NCBI RefSeq assembly: GCF_022627325.1
Contig: NZ_JAETZZ010000001.1
Span: 310,001 to 374,000 of the forward strand
Direction: 5' to 3'
Length of the DNA stretch: 64,000 nucleotides
DNA from: Pseudomonas putida
GTDB lineage: Bacteria; Pseudomonadota; Gammaproteobacteria; Pseudomonadales; Pseudomonadaceae
How positions within the stretch are numbered: the first letter of the stretch is position 1; the number at the start of each line of letters is the position of its first letter. The notes below the pieces were generated by a model. That model was not told the origin of the DNA. It made no database searches and worked only from the letters and a program-made list of their open reading frames with translations. The position numbers and the translations under genes were made by a program. Below are positions 1-9,418 of this stretch, one piece after another.

Positions 1-1
1 G

Positions 2-2662
2 CTGACCTTCGCCCGGCAACCGAACAACTTCCAGCTCCCTTACAGCACGACCCAACGCTGGAAACGCGGCAACCAGCTGCGCGAAGAAGTGCTGATCACC
101 CGCTACGACGAGCATGGCAACCTGACCCTCAAGTCCGAAGTGGCCGTGCCCCGCTACGATGCCCAAGGCAAACTGCTGGAAGCGCCAACCCTGGCCGGAA
201 CGATATACACCCGCCACAGTTACTACCCGGCCCTGGGCGAAGGCGACGATTGCCCGCCCGACCCGTACGGTTTCGTGCGCACGACCAAGGAAGAGACCCG
301 GTACCCGGCCACCGACGCCGAGGGCCAGGCGCAAACCTTGTCTAACCGCTACTACTACAGGACGTTCGACACCCTTGGCGGCAGCCAGGGCGCCGACCAC
401 TACCTGCTGGAGCGCCAGGCGCAATTGCAAGTGCATGAAGGCAATGCCACGCTGACGATTCAGGCCAAGGAGAGCCTGTATTTCGATGACGCCGCAGATG
501 CCCTGCGTCATGGCCGTCTCGAGTGCGAGACGACCACCCGGGCCGAGAGTGGCTTGCCTAGCGAGGTCAGCTACATCACCCAGGTTGCCTACACCTATGA
601 AAAGCTCACAGGTGACGCTGGCAACGTGTTGCAGACTGTGCAGACCCATACCGGGTTCGATCACGATGAGGAGTTGGAGGATGGTAGCCGGCGCGACGCC
701 CGCAAGACTGTCACCCTGCAGCACTGTGTGCTGATCAACGAGCCGCTGCTCAACCTCGACGACAACCAGGTCGAGATTGCCTACCAATACGACCCGTTGA
801 GGCGGGTGACCCAGGAAACCGTGTCGCCCAATGACCCCCAGTACACGGCTTCACGCACCTATACCTACACCCTGGTGGGCGCCACGGGTGGGCGTGCCAG
901 CCAGACCATGGCCGATGTGAAGCACGTTATCACCCGCAGCTGGGTGGACGGCCTGAACCGTGTGGTCGAAGAAGAACGCCAGGATGCCGATGCCGATACC
1001 CCGGCGAAGGCTCAGGACTACCGCATCAAGTACCAGGCCAGGTACGACGCCTTGGGCGACCTGGTAGAGGAAGTCGAATACGACTGGCTGGACTACAGCG
1101 ACCGCAAAACCGAACTGCCGTTACCCTCGCATTACCTGTATGACGCATGGGGTGAGCGGTATTGCGAAATCGGCGCCGATGGCGCGAAACACTATGATCA
1201 GCTCGACCCGATCGGTGATGCTAGTGCCGACGGCCCCCTGCGCGATGCCTGGAGCGAGTCGGCCGATGGCACGCTCAAGACTGGCGTGACGCGTACCTGG
1301 CTCGACCTGGCGCAGCAGCCGACCCGGATCGAGCGCTTCGATGCCGGCGGCAATTCATACAGTGTCGAACAGCACTTCTACGACGGGCTGAGGCGCAAGT
1401 GCCGCGAGATCGACGCCGCGCAGGCCAGCAAACGCTTCACCTACGACGAGTTCGACCGCCTGCGCGACGAAACCCTCGCCAATGGTGCCGTGGTACACCG
1501 CGACTATGCGCCACACAGCGGCGAGGACCTGCCGGTAGCGATCGACGTCGGTGGGGTGGTGTTGGGGACGCAACGTTTCGACGGGCTGGACCGCATGATC
1601 GAGTCCACCACCGGGGGACGCCGCCGTGTCCAGCACTTTGCCCCAGGCCAGCGCCAGCCCGAAGCGGTAGTGACCGCAGCGGGCGCCCAGATCAAGTACC
1701 GCTATGCGCCGCAATTGGGCGAGGAGCCGTTGGAGCGGTATGTGGAAACCACTGAGGTGCGGGCCCAGTATGACTACGATGGACAAAATGCCAGGCTGAC
1801 CAAGTGCAACGAACAGGGCGAGGGGCTCGAGCGCGATTATTTCAGTACCGGCCAGTTGAAGTACGAAAAACGCCAGGTTGGCGACCAGCCGCCCTTCGAG
1901 ATGCACTATCGCGCCAGCCTGCTGGGGCGGGAACTGGAGTACACGGATGTGCTTGGGCAGGTGCAGACGTACCAGTACGATCAGCAAGGGCGCCTTGCTT
2001 CCACGACCTTGGGAACACTCAGTTCAACGTTCGAATATGACCCATTGGGGCGCCTTGAGGTGTATGAAACCCGTGACGGCGAACAGTATTTGAAGACGAC
2101 CCTCGAATACGATGAGTTCGGCCGTGAAATACACCGCACGTTCGACATGGGCGAGCAGGAGCAGACGCTGAGCCAGGAGTACTACCCCACTGACCAGTTG
2201 CGCGACAAATACCTGCTGGCGGGGGAGACTGAACTGCGCCATGAACATTACGAATACGATGGCCGTGGCCGGTTGACCAAGTACACGTGCACGGCAGAGG
2301 ACGGCTATGCCCCGGTAGACCCCTACGGCAAAGTCATACGGGAGCAGGTATTCGGCTTTGACAACTTGGACAATATCACCCGCGTACGCACGATATTCCC
2401 CGAAGGCCAGAATATGGCAACTTATGTATTCGACCTGCCTGATCCGGTGCAATTGCACTGGGTGCGTAATAACCATGGCGATTATCCCAAAGAAGTGGAA
2501 CTGCTGTACGACGCCGACGGCAACATGACGCGCGACGAGGAGGGGCGCAACCTGACCTACGACCCATTGGGGCGTCTGGTAAGCGTGGTGCTGCCCTCAG
2601 CCGGCATTGAAGCGGCGTATGGCTACGATCCGCTGGACAGGCTGGTCAGCCAGTCCTCTTGA
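2..2662 (+). CDS. Rhs/YD-repeat protein, Tc-toxin-like, 5' end outside window
   Basis: The frame is open from the left edge, so the N-terminus lies outside the window; a GTG at 89 is internal. The visible ~886 residues are tandem YD repeats of the form YDxxGRLxxx (for example YDPLGRLVSV near the end), the fold that builds the hollow beta-propagating shell of Rhs and Tc B/C proteins. The early part (QVEIAYQYDPLRRVTQE, TRSWVDGLNR) resembles the Tc B/C component of pseudomonads and Photorhabdus. The protein stops directly after a core repeat (YGYDPLDRLVSQSS). The conserved core end and the hypervariable toxin tip expected in a complete TccC/Rhs protein are missing, and no other frame just downstream restores them by eye. 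It is either a tip-less shell component or a 3'-truncated gene. A separately encoded immunity gene is not recognisable. Confidence 0.8.
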   Translation: MTFARQPNNFQLPYSTTQRWKRGNQLREEVLITRYDEHGNLTLKSEVAVPRYDAQGKLLEAPTLAGTIYTRHSYYPALGEGDDCPPDPYGFVRTTKEETRYPATDAEGQAQTLSNRYYYRTFDTLGGSQGADHYLLERQAQLQVHEGNATLTIQAKESLYFDDAADALRHGRLECETTTRAESGLPSEVSYITQVAYTYEKLTGDAGNVLQTVQTHTGFDHDEELEDGSRRDARKTVTLQHCVLINEPLLNLDDNQVEIAYQYDPLRRVTQETVSPNDPQYTASRTYTYTLVGATGGRASQTMADVKHVITRSWVDGLNRVVEEERQDADADTPAKAQDYRIKYQARYDALGDLVEEVEYDWLDYSDRKTELPLPSHYLYDAWGERYCEIGADGAKHYDQLDPIGDASADGPLRDAWSESADGTLKTGVTRTWLDLAQQPTRIERFDAGGNSYSVEQHFYDGLRRKCREIDAAQASKRFTYDEFDRLRDETLANGAVVHRDYAPHSGEDLPVAIDVGGVVLGTQRFDGLDRMIESTTGGRRRVQHFAPGQRQPEAVVTAAGAQIKYRYAPQLGEEPLERYVETTEVRAQYDYDGQNARLTKCNEQGEGLERDYFSTGQLKYEKRQVGDQPPFEMHYRASLLGRELEYTDVLGQVQTYQYDQQGRLASTTLGTLSSTFEYDPLGRLEVYETRDGEQYLKTTLEYDEFGREIHRTFDMGEQEQTLSQEYYPTDQLRDKYLLAGETELRHEHYEYDGRGRLTKYTCTAEDGYAPVDPYGKVIREQVFGFDNLDNITRVRTIFPEGQNMATYVFDLPDPVQLHWVRNNHGDYPKEVELLYDADGNMTRDEEGRNLTYDPLGRLVSVVLPSAGIEAAYGYDPLDRLVSQSS

Positions 2663-2805
2663 CGTTCAGTCGAACCCCTGTAGCACGCCCGTGGCGTTTC
2701 GCAACCTGATAAAACTGCCAGTTGTGCCACCTCGCGGGTGTGCAGATAGTTACTGCAGGTGCGTTGTACCAAACAGTCTCCGAATAACGAAGGGGAAGAA
2801 TTGAT

Positions 2806-4782
2806 ATGGAACGTTCAAATTGCGAAGTGTCTGCTGCCGAACAGGTGCGCCAGGAAGTACGTAGAAAGCGTATGCTTCGATCGCAGGCGCCGGGTACATT
2901 ACCGGCACCCGCTGTGGATTCCGAGTTTATTGCAGATACCAACGACATGACGGTAGTAGGTGACGCTCTTCGGGCGAAGGACGATTTGCCTGCTGCGTTT
3001 CATTTCAAAATTCCCGCGTGGCCGTTTTCCGATCCGGTCGAGAATGACACGCTTAAGGTCTATCTCGATCATAGTCCGGCGCCTTTTTTTCTTGAGAACT
3101 ATGATCCTCAGGATAAACCTACGTTTCCGCTGCAAATCCGAATTCCACAAGACGCCCTGGACGGGATGGGGGACGGCGTTAAAACCTTCCATTATACGGT
3201 AACTGCTGCAAGTGGTAACGTTTCCAGTTCCGCGGACCAGACGCTGATTTTCGATAGAGTGGCGCCCTACCAAAATCTATTACCGCCGAAGTTTGCGGAT
3301 ATCCCCACTGTCATTGATGCGAACAAAGGGCAGGTGAAACTCGAGCTGGCTGAGTATTCCGACTTTAAACCTGGCGATACCGTCCATGTATGGTGGCTCA
3401 AGGAACTGCCCGATCCGTTACCGTCACCAGACTTGTCAGTGCCTGTAGGCGCTTTACCCCAGGATCTGACGGTTCCGCTGGAGGTTATCGAGAGGGTGAA
3501 GGACGGTGGTGTCAAAGTGGTCTATGCCTTGGCTGACAAAGCCAGGAACTACAGTTCGGCCTCCCAGCCCCTCGAGGTCGGCGTTGCACTTGGCCCGTGG
3601 CCTACCACCTTTCAAGCGCCGCAGGTGGAGTTGGCCGTAGATGGCCTGATCGACCAGGCAGACGTTGCATTGGATGTTCAGGTGCATGTTCCTGTATTCG
3701 ACAATGCCAAAGAAACCGATGAAGTCAGGGTTCATTGGGGATCCAAGTCTACCGCCTGGCGTACCGTGGGCGAGGGTATCTTCCCAATGCCGTTCGGGAT
3801 CGACAAGAGTTTGATTTGGGAGGAATACGGCGGCGATACAGGAGTAGGTGACGTCCCTGTAACTGTAACCTACGAGGTCAAGCGAGGTTCGGTCCCGTTG
3901 CTGAACAAAGGTGAAAAGGACTTCACGTTCAACGTCAATCTCGAGCGTATCGGCCCTGTCGATCCGGCCCCTGATCCCGATTGGCCTGGGCCGATCAATG
4001 GCAAGCTGGACCCTGCCGAGGTCTATGGCGCGGTCTCCAATACCAAGAACAGCTTGGATGCAAGCGACGCCGATAAGCCTGTGAAGGTGGTTGTGCCGGT
4101 GGATCCGGCGTTCAAAGAGGGAGATGTCGTCACGCTGTTCTGGAGGGGTGAGAAGGTACTTGGCGTTGAGCATGAGATCACCAGCGATGATCTGGGTGAA
4201 GAGCTAGAGATGGACATCCAATGGGATGTCGTCGCGGCAGGGGGCAACGGCACTATCTCGATGCATTACGCCATTCACCGCCCGGGCAACCCTAATGGCA
4301 CGCAGCCCAAGCCTACTAGCGTGGATGTTTCCGGCGTGGTGATCCGAACTGATGCACCTGCTTTCCAGGGCGTGACTGATACTGGCTACCTTAACTGCCA
4401 ATCAATCTGGAGCGACCCTCCTCACGCGGACGACCCCGCTTTGCGCGTTACTGTGCCGGACCTTGCTGAGGTCGGCTTCGAAATTGGCAATAAGGTCGAG
4501 ATGATTTGGCGAGCCACAGTTTATGGCACCGACCAAACCATTCCGGTCGGTTTTGCGCGTGAGATCGAGCTCGATACAAATAATATCAATGGTTTTGTCT
4601 GGCGTATCCCCTACGAGGATTATGTATTGCCGATTTACCTGTACGACGGCACCCACACCGATGCCAATGGGTATGTCAGCTACAAATCGGTAGGGACTCA
4701 AACGCCGATCGAGTCGGCAGAGGACCATGCTCGGGTCTCGATCCACTCGGCAGGCCTAACGTGCGATATCTCAGGCCCTTGA
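2806..4782 (+). CDS. Ig-like repeat protein of unknown function (658 aa)
   Basis: An ATG at 2806 follows a purine-rich ribosome site (GAAGGGGAAG). The protein shows four to five degenerate beta-rich repeats of about 110-130 residues. Each has a 'GDxVxVxW' strand (for example GDTVHVWW, EVRVHWGS, GDVVTLFWRG, NKVEMIWRA) and many end with 'xxYxVxxxxGN..S', which reads like bacterial Ig-like/fibronectin folds. There is no signal peptide, lipobox or membrane segment, which is odd for such a repeat protein. The second Ig-like protein at 7176 is a recognisable relative (IDKTPP versus FDRVAP, then GDT-x-W-WD versus GDTVHVWW). By eye its DNA is more AT-rich than its neighbours, which hints at transfer. 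Function is not known. The Rhs gene ends 143 bp upstream. Confidence 0.75.
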   Translation: MERSNCEVSAAEQVRQEVRRKRMLRSQAPGTLPAPAVDSEFIADTNDMTVVGDALRAKDDLPAAFHFKIPAWPFSDPVENDTLKVYLDHSPAPFFLENYDPQDKPTFPLQIRIPQDALDGMGDGVKTFHYTVTAASGNVSSSADQTLIFDRVAPYQNLLPPKFADIPTVIDANKGQVKLELAEYSDFKPGDTVHVWWLKELPDPLPSPDLSVPVGALPQDLTVPLEVIERVKDGGVKVVYALADKARNYSSASQPLEVGVALGPWPTTFQAPQVELAVDGLIDQADVALDVQVHVPVFDNAKETDEVRVHWGSKSTAWRTVGEGIFPMPFGIDKSLIWEEYGGDTGVGDVPVTVTYEVKRGSVPLLNKGEKDFTFNVNLERIGPVDPAPDPDWPGPINGKLDPAEVYGAVSNTKNSLDASDADKPVKVVVPVDPAFKEGDVVTLFWRGEKVLGVEHEITSDDLGEELEMDIQWDVVAAGGNGTISMHYAIHRPGNPNGTQPKPTSVDVSGVVIRTDAPAFQGVTDTGYLNCQSIWSDPPHADDPALRVTVPDLAEVGFEIGNKVEMIWRATVYGTDQTIPVGFAREIELDTNNINGFVWRIPYEDYVLPIYLYDGTHTDANGYVSYKSVGTQTPIESAEDHARVSIHSAGLTCDISGP

Positions 4783-4789
4783 GTTGGAG

Positions 4790-4816
4790 CGGAGCGCTGC
4801 CAATGGCAGTGCTCCG
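4790..4816 (+). terminator. Hairpin after the Ig-like gene
   Basis: An 11-bp stem (CGGAGCGCTGC / GCAGTGCTCCG, one G-T wobble) with loop CAATG lies just behind the stop codon at 4782. Only a short T-rich stretch follows (TTATT a few bases on), so it may be a weak terminator or an mRNA-stabilising hairpin. Confidence 0.4.
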
Positions 4817-4946
4817 TAGTCGTTATTAAGAAATCCCCGCTGATTTTTAGGACTTTTCCTACAACCAAATCTGAAGTGCGGGTATAGCTTTGTGCGCCTT
4901 GGGCCTTCGGGTCAACTTTTCCCTTCGGCATTCAAAGGTGTTTCTA

Positions 4947-7136
4947 ATGACCATTGTCCGCACTTACGCGCTGTCGCCGCTGACGAGCGCCTTGCTCAAG
5001 GCTTCAGCCTTGCTCTTACTGTCGGCGCCGGCCGGCGCGGCTACCATCGTCGACGATCAACTGAGCATCGATGGCGACACTGCGCCTGACAGTTATTTCG
5101 TCGCGCCTGATGCCCAACTCGACGCCAACGGTGCTAGTACCCAAGACATCTCGATAGGGGAGAGCGGCCGGTTGAACCTGCAGCGCAGCAGCGTGACCGC
5201 GACCAGCGATGGCATCGGTGTGGAGCGAGGCGGGCACGCCATCATCAGCGACAACTCCAAGGTGGTGAGTGAGCGTATCGGCTTGCGCCTGTTGCGCACA
5301 GCCAGCGGTGGTTCCAGTGCAGTGGTCAACGACAGTCACATCGAAGGTGCCCGTGGGGGGGCCAGCGTTAGCGCTGGCTCGGCTTTGCGGCTGGAGCGCA
5401 GTACCGTGGTCGGTACTGGCGCTTCCAGCGCCGTCAGGATGTTCGGCAACTCGACCTTGGTGGCCGAGCAGAGCACCTTGATCGGTGCGCGCGCAGGCTT
5501 GCAGGTGAACGGTGATTCGGCCTTCCCCGGTGCTACCCAGATCACCCTTGCCGGCACTCGGGTGCAAGGGCTGGATGGCTCGGCGATCGTGGTCGGTGGA
5601 GATGGCTACGAGGCAGTTGATGCCGACATCGTGGTTGGCCCTGGTTCTTCGCTGCAGGGCAGCAACGGTGCCATTCTCGAGGTGCAAGGCGGCTCGCATG
5701 TGGACATGCAAGTCGACGGCAGCGCCTTGCAGGGTGATGTGCGGGTGGAGGAGGGCTCCAGTGCCAACCTGCGCCTGGACAATCAGGCCAGCCTGACGGG
5801 GCGCCTGGAAAACGTCGATGGCCTGACCTTGAACAACCAGGCCAGTTGGACCATGGTCGAGGACAGCAGCGTAGGCGCCATGGCGATGAATGGCGGTGCG
5901 GTCCACTTCGGCCAGGCGAACGATTACCAGCGTTTGACCCTTGGCACCCTGAGTGGCCAGGGCACCTTCGTCATGGATGCCGACTTCAGCACTGGCGAAA
6001 CCGACTTTCTCGATGTAACCGGAACGGCCACCGGCAGCCACACCTTGCTGGTGGGCAGCAGCGGGGCAGAACCTGCAGCGGAAAACCAGTTGCACCTGGT
6101 GCACGCTGGCGCTGGCGATGCGACGTTTTCCCTGCTCAATGGGGCGGTCGATGTCGGTGCGTTTTCCTATGAGCTGGTGCAGCGTGGCAACGATTGGTAC
6201 CTCGATGGCTCGCGGCAGATCATCAGCCCCGGTACCGTATCGGTGCTGGCGCTGTTCAATACCGCGCCCACCGTTTGGTATGGCGAGCTGACCACGTTGC
6301 GCGGTCGCATGGGCGAATTGCGCCGCGATGAGGGCAACACCGGTGCCTGGGTGCGCGCCTACGGTAACAAGTTCAACGTCTCGGCAAGCGCCGGCAGTGC
6401 CTACCAACAGGTGCAGCAGGGCTTCTCGGTCGGTGCCGATGCGCCGTTGCCGTGGGGCGATGGGCAGTGGAAGGTGGGTGTGCTCGCTGGCCACAGCAAC
6501 TCCGACCTGAACCTGACCCGTGGTGCCTCGGCGCAGGTCAAGAGTTACTACCTGGGCCTGTACACCACCTGGCTCGATGCGCAAACTGGCTATTACTTCG
6601 ATGGCGTACTCAAGGCCAACCGTTTCGACAACAGTTCCGAAGTCACGCTCAGTGACGGCCAGCGCACCAAGGGGGACTACGACAACTTTGGCGTGGGGGC
6701 TTCGGCGGAGTTTGGCCGCCACTTCGAAATTGCCGACGGGTACTTCATCGAGCCCTACACCCAGTGGTCGCTGGCCTCGATCGAGGGCAAGGACTACCAC
6801 CTGGACAATGGCCTGCAGGCGCGTGGCGACGATACTCGGTCATTGGTGGGCAAAGCCGGTGCCACCTTGGGCAAGACCATCGACCTGAACGATGGGCGCT
6901 TCATCCAACCCTATCTGCGTCTGGCCTATGCCCATGAGTTCATCAGTAACAACGATGTGAAGGTCAACGATCATCGCTTCGACAACGACCTCTCCGGCTC
7001 ACGGGGTGAGTTGGGGGCCGGTTTGGCGGTATCGCTGAACGATCGATTGCAGTTGCATGCCGATTTCGACTACGCCAACGGCGACCGTATCGAGCAGCCA
7101 TGGGGCGCGAATGTCGGGGTGCGTTACACATGGTAG
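4947..7136 (+). CDS. Autotransporter (type Va), pertactin-like passenger
   Basis: The ATG at 4947 has AAAGGTG seven bases upstream; the frame is open back to 4890, but that extension has no ribosome site. The 729-aa product begins with a signal peptide (hydrophobic run ASALLLLSAPAGA, cleavage near AGA-ATI). Residues ~35-410 form a Ser/Gly/Asn-rich passenger with regular short beta strands and 'LxLERSTV'-type turns, as in pertactin beta-helices, with a pertactin C-terminal-like part (TGTATGSHTLLV...). Residues ~440-729 are the autotransporter beta-barrel (WVRAYGNKFN, then alternating strands), ending in the aromatic terminus VGVRYTW required for BAM insertion. No protease triad or RGD motif was seen, so an adhesin role is likely. 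It sits between two related Ig-like genes. Confidence 0.9.
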   Translation: MTIVRTYALSPLTSALLKASALLLLSAPAGAATIVDDQLSIDGDTAPDSYFVAPDAQLDANGASTQDISIGESGRLNLQRSSVTATSDGIGVERGGHAIISDNSKVVSERIGLRLLRTASGGSSAVVNDSHIEGARGGASVSAGSALRLERSTVVGTGASSAVRMFGNSTLVAEQSTLIGARAGLQVNGDSAFPGATQITLAGTRVQGLDGSAIVVGGDGYEAVDADIVVGPGSSLQGSNGAILEVQGGSHVDMQVDGSALQGDVRVEEGSSANLRLDNQASLTGRLENVDGLTLNNQASWTMVEDSSVGAMAMNGGAVHFGQANDYQRLTLGTLSGQGTFVMDADFSTGETDFLDVTGTATGSHTLLVGSSGAEPAAENQLHLVHAGAGDATFSLLNGAVDVGAFSYELVQRGNDWYLDGSRQIISPGTVSVLALFNTAPTVWYGELTTLRGRMGELRRDEGNTGAWVRAYGNKFNVSASAGSAYQQVQQGFSVGADAPLPWGDGQWKVGVLAGHSNSDLNLTRGASAQVKSYYLGLYTTWLDAQTGYYFDGVLKANRFDNSSEVTLSDGQRTKGDYDNFGVGASAEFGRHFEIADGYFIEPYTQWSLASIEGKDYHLDNGLQARGDDTRSLVGKAGATLGKTIDLNDGRFIQPYLRLAYAHEFISNNDVKVNDHRFDNDLSGSRGELGAGLAVSLNDRLQLHADFDYANGDRIEQPWGANVGVRYTW

Positions 7137-7175
7137 GTGCAAAGGATTGACCTGTGAACAACAGAGAGGCGAAAC

Positions 7176-8633
7176 ATGCCAGCCAAGCACTCCGATCAGC
7201 TGTCAGGCAACCTGCCGATGCCCAGCGCGCCTGACATGCTGCCGAACCTGCCAGGGGGGCAGCCCAACCTCCTGAGCGTTGACTCATTGCGCACTCCGTT
7301 GCGCATCGATGTGCCCAAGTGGCCAGGGTCAGTGCCGTCGCCGCGCGATCCCGAGACGCTGACGTTGCTGTGGAACGGTGTCGAAGTGAATCAGAAAATC
7401 ATCGAGAAACCGTTCGAGGACGGGGAGGATCTGTTTCTCGAGGTGCCCGTGGCGCATCTTCATGAAGGTGATGTGGCGGTGACCTACCATGTAGTGTTCT
7501 ACAACCGGAACGAAGACAGTTCTGCCCCCCTGACCTTGACCATCGACAAAACCCCACCAGCGCTGGCACCTCAGGATGCCCTGGTGTTCCCCGACCTGGC
7601 CGGCCCTGAGGTGACAGAGGCCTACCTGAAAGCCCATGATGACCGGCTGGTGGCCCATGTTCCTTTGTACGATCAGCCATACGCTGGCGATACATTGATC
7701 TGGTACTGGGACACCCTAGCATTTGAGCCGGATGAGGTGGAACGCCGCGAGGTCCGTGCCGATGAGGTCGGCGGGCCATTGCTCATCGAGTTCTCCGGGG
7801 CGCTCATTCGCGAAAGAGGCGACGGGGTGCGTTATGCCTGGTATCAGGTGCTGGATCGTGCAGGCAACCCCAGCAGCGAGGCCCGCCGGGCCACCTTGAC
7901 TGTCAAAGCTCAGCCTTTGCCGCGCGAGTATGAATGGCCGGAGATCCCGGATGCGCTAGGTACAGGGCAACGTGTCGAGCTCAAGCTTGACGAGCTTGGT
8001 GCCTCTATCGCTGTCAAGTTGCCTGAATCCGCGCAGATTGGCCCAGATGAGCCATTCGCATTGCAGTGGGGGGAGCCAGGGCTCAATGGCAGCCTCTGTA
8101 TTCCCGGCCAGCGGGGCATCCGCTCATTCACGGTTCCAGCACGGCGGGTCGTCAACATGAGCGGTAAGGTCATACCGGTGTATTACGAGGTCGAGGTCGG
8201 CGAGGATGCGCCTCTGCAGTCCAGCCCGCGCAATCTGAATGTCATCCCGTTCCCGTCATCGTTTCTGCCCACACCGACTTTTGCTGGCTTGACAAGCGGC
8301 ATATTCAGGTTCGGCGAAGACACGCCTGAACCCGACATCCGGATCGGGAGTTGGGCCAAGATGCATACCGACCAACGGGTGACCATCGAGGTGCACGGTG
8401 GGAATAAAAGCTGCGCGGTTCTCAATGCTCATGCCATCACGTCGCAAGAGGTGCAACTGGGCCTTGGCATGGCCGGGGAATACAAGGTACCGCGCGCGTT
8501 TTTTGACCAGCTGGCATCGGGTGTTCCGATAATTCTTATGGTTTGGCTCAGTTTTGATCAAGGGCAAAGCTGGCCTCAAACACCCACCTTCACGCAAGTG
8601 AGCTTAACGTTCCAGCGCGTCGACAGGCGTTAA
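7176..8633 (+). CDS. Ig-like repeat protein of unknown function (485 aa)
   Basis: The ATG at 7176 is preceded by AGAGAGGCGAAAC, 39 bp after the autotransporter stop, so the two are probably co-transcribed. The product has about three or four beta-rich repeats with the same signatures as the 658-aa protein at 2806 (TLLWNG, TLIWYWD, FALQWG, plus 'YxVLDRAGNPSS'), so the two are likely paralogues. No signal peptide or transmembrane segment is present; the N-terminus is Pro/Asn-rich (LPMPSAPDMLPNLPGG). The 3' end overlaps the convergent fimbrial chaperone gene by 30 bp. Function is not known. Its placement behind an autotransporter suggests a surface- or toxin-associated role, which is inference. 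Confidence 0.75.
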   Translation: MPAKHSDQLSGNLPMPSAPDMLPNLPGGQPNLLSVDSLRTPLRIDVPKWPGSVPSPRDPETLTLLWNGVEVNQKIIEKPFEDGEDLFLEVPVAHLHEGDVAVTYHVVFYNRNEDSSAPLTLTIDKTPPALAPQDALVFPDLAGPEVTEAYLKAHDDRLVAHVPLYDQPYAGDTLIWYWDTLAFEPDEVERREVRADEVGGPLLIEFSGALIRERGDGVRYAWYQVLDRAGNPSSEARRATLTVKAQPLPREYEWPEIPDALGTGQRVELKLDELGASIAVKLPESAQIGPDEPFALQWGEPGLNGSLCIPGQRGIRSFTVPARRVVNMSGKVIPVYYEVEVGEDAPLQSSPRNLNVIPFPSSFLPTPTFAGLTSGIFRFGEDTPEPDIRIGSWAKMHTDQRVTIEVHGGNKSCAVLNAHAITSQEVQLGLGMAGEYKVPRAFFDQLASGVPIILMVWLSFDQGQSWPQTPTFTQVSLTFQRVDRR

Positions 8634-9353
8634 CGCCTGCGTTATTTCAGGGGTAGCGCCACCGAAGTCATTGATGGTGGTAAAAAGCAGGCTCGCCGGG
8701 CTGTTGACCTTGTGAGAGGCCACCGCGTAGCGCTGGCGCGACATGGGCGCCACCATTTCACGCGCTTCCAGGCGCTCGGTCTGGCCTGCGACCGTCAGTT
8801 CCAGGCGGCCAAAGGTGAAGTGAAACGCAGTCGGGTTGTCGACCACAACATAGGTAGTGCCCCGGTCGGTTTGCAGGCTCCACTTGAGGTCGGCCAGCTG
8901 CTGCTCGGGCTTGCCTGAGAGCGCTGCAGGTCGATAGAACAGCTTGATGCGGGTGCGCAGGGCAATGGTCAGGCTGTTTTGAGCCGCATCCTCATCGCTT
9001 TGTTGAGGGATTTCCTGGGCATTGAAGAAAAACAGCGACTCGCGATCCTCCGGTAGCTGATTGGGGAGGTTGTTGATCTGAACCGTCTGCTGGCTGCCTG
9101 GGTCGAGCCGGAAAAGGGCGGGCGACGCGACCAAGGGTACTGCGGTGGTGGTGTCGTCCTGCTCGGTGTTGACCCACGCCTGAACGGCGTAGGTGGACTT
9201 GCTGGGGTTGGCGACCACCACCGTGCTGCTCTGTTTGTTACTGGGCAGAACGATGCGAGTGGTACTGATGGTGAGTGCTGCCTGCGCGGCAGCGGGCGAC
9301 AGGTACAGCGCGAGTGTGATGATTGCGGCGAGGCAGGGCTTGAGTGTGGGCAT
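8604..9353 (-). CDS. Periplasmic pilus chaperone, PapD/FimC family
   Basis: This 249-aa protein has a signal peptide (LALYLSPAAAQA) and the two-Ig-domain layout of chaperone-usher chaperones. The subunit-binding residues are visible: Arg in STTRIVLP at the start of the mature protein and Lys in RTRIKLFYRP near the domain junction. Such chaperones fold pilins by donor-strand complementation and pass them to an outer-membrane usher. The gene lies 65 bp downstream of a fimbrial subunit on the same strand, so the two form a small operon. No usher gene is present in the neighbourhood, so the chaperone must work with an usher elsewhere or is a remnant. Its 3' end overlaps the convergent gene by 30 bp. 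Confidence 0.9.
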   Translation of the reverse strand: MPTLKPCLAAIITLALYLSPAAAQAALTISTTRIVLPSNKQSSTVVVANPSKSTYAVQAWVNTEQDDTTTAVPLVASPALFRLDPGSQQTVQINNLPNQLPEDRESLFFFNAQEIPQQSDEDAAQNSLTIALRTRIKLFYRPAALSGKPEQQLADLKWSLQTDRGTTYVVVDNPTAFHFTFGRLELTVAGQTERLEAREMVAPMSRQRYAVASHKVNSPASLLFTTINDFGGATPEITQALTPVDALER

Positions 9354-9418
9354 GGCGGTACTGTGAGCGATTCCGGGGGGGCAGGCGCGCGAAAACGCAC
9401 CTGCGAAGTAGAGTGTGA

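Noticed and set aside
2607..2804. A 65-codon frame after the Rhs stop as a possible displaced toxin tip
   Set aside because: Too short, no Rhs core end, no toxin-like motif, and it runs across the ribosome site of the next gene.
5016..6800. A 594-codon frame antisense to the autotransporter
   Set aside because: It is a mirror frame of GC-rich coding sequence without a ribosome site or recognisable domain; the autotransporter with signal peptide and barrel is the real gene.
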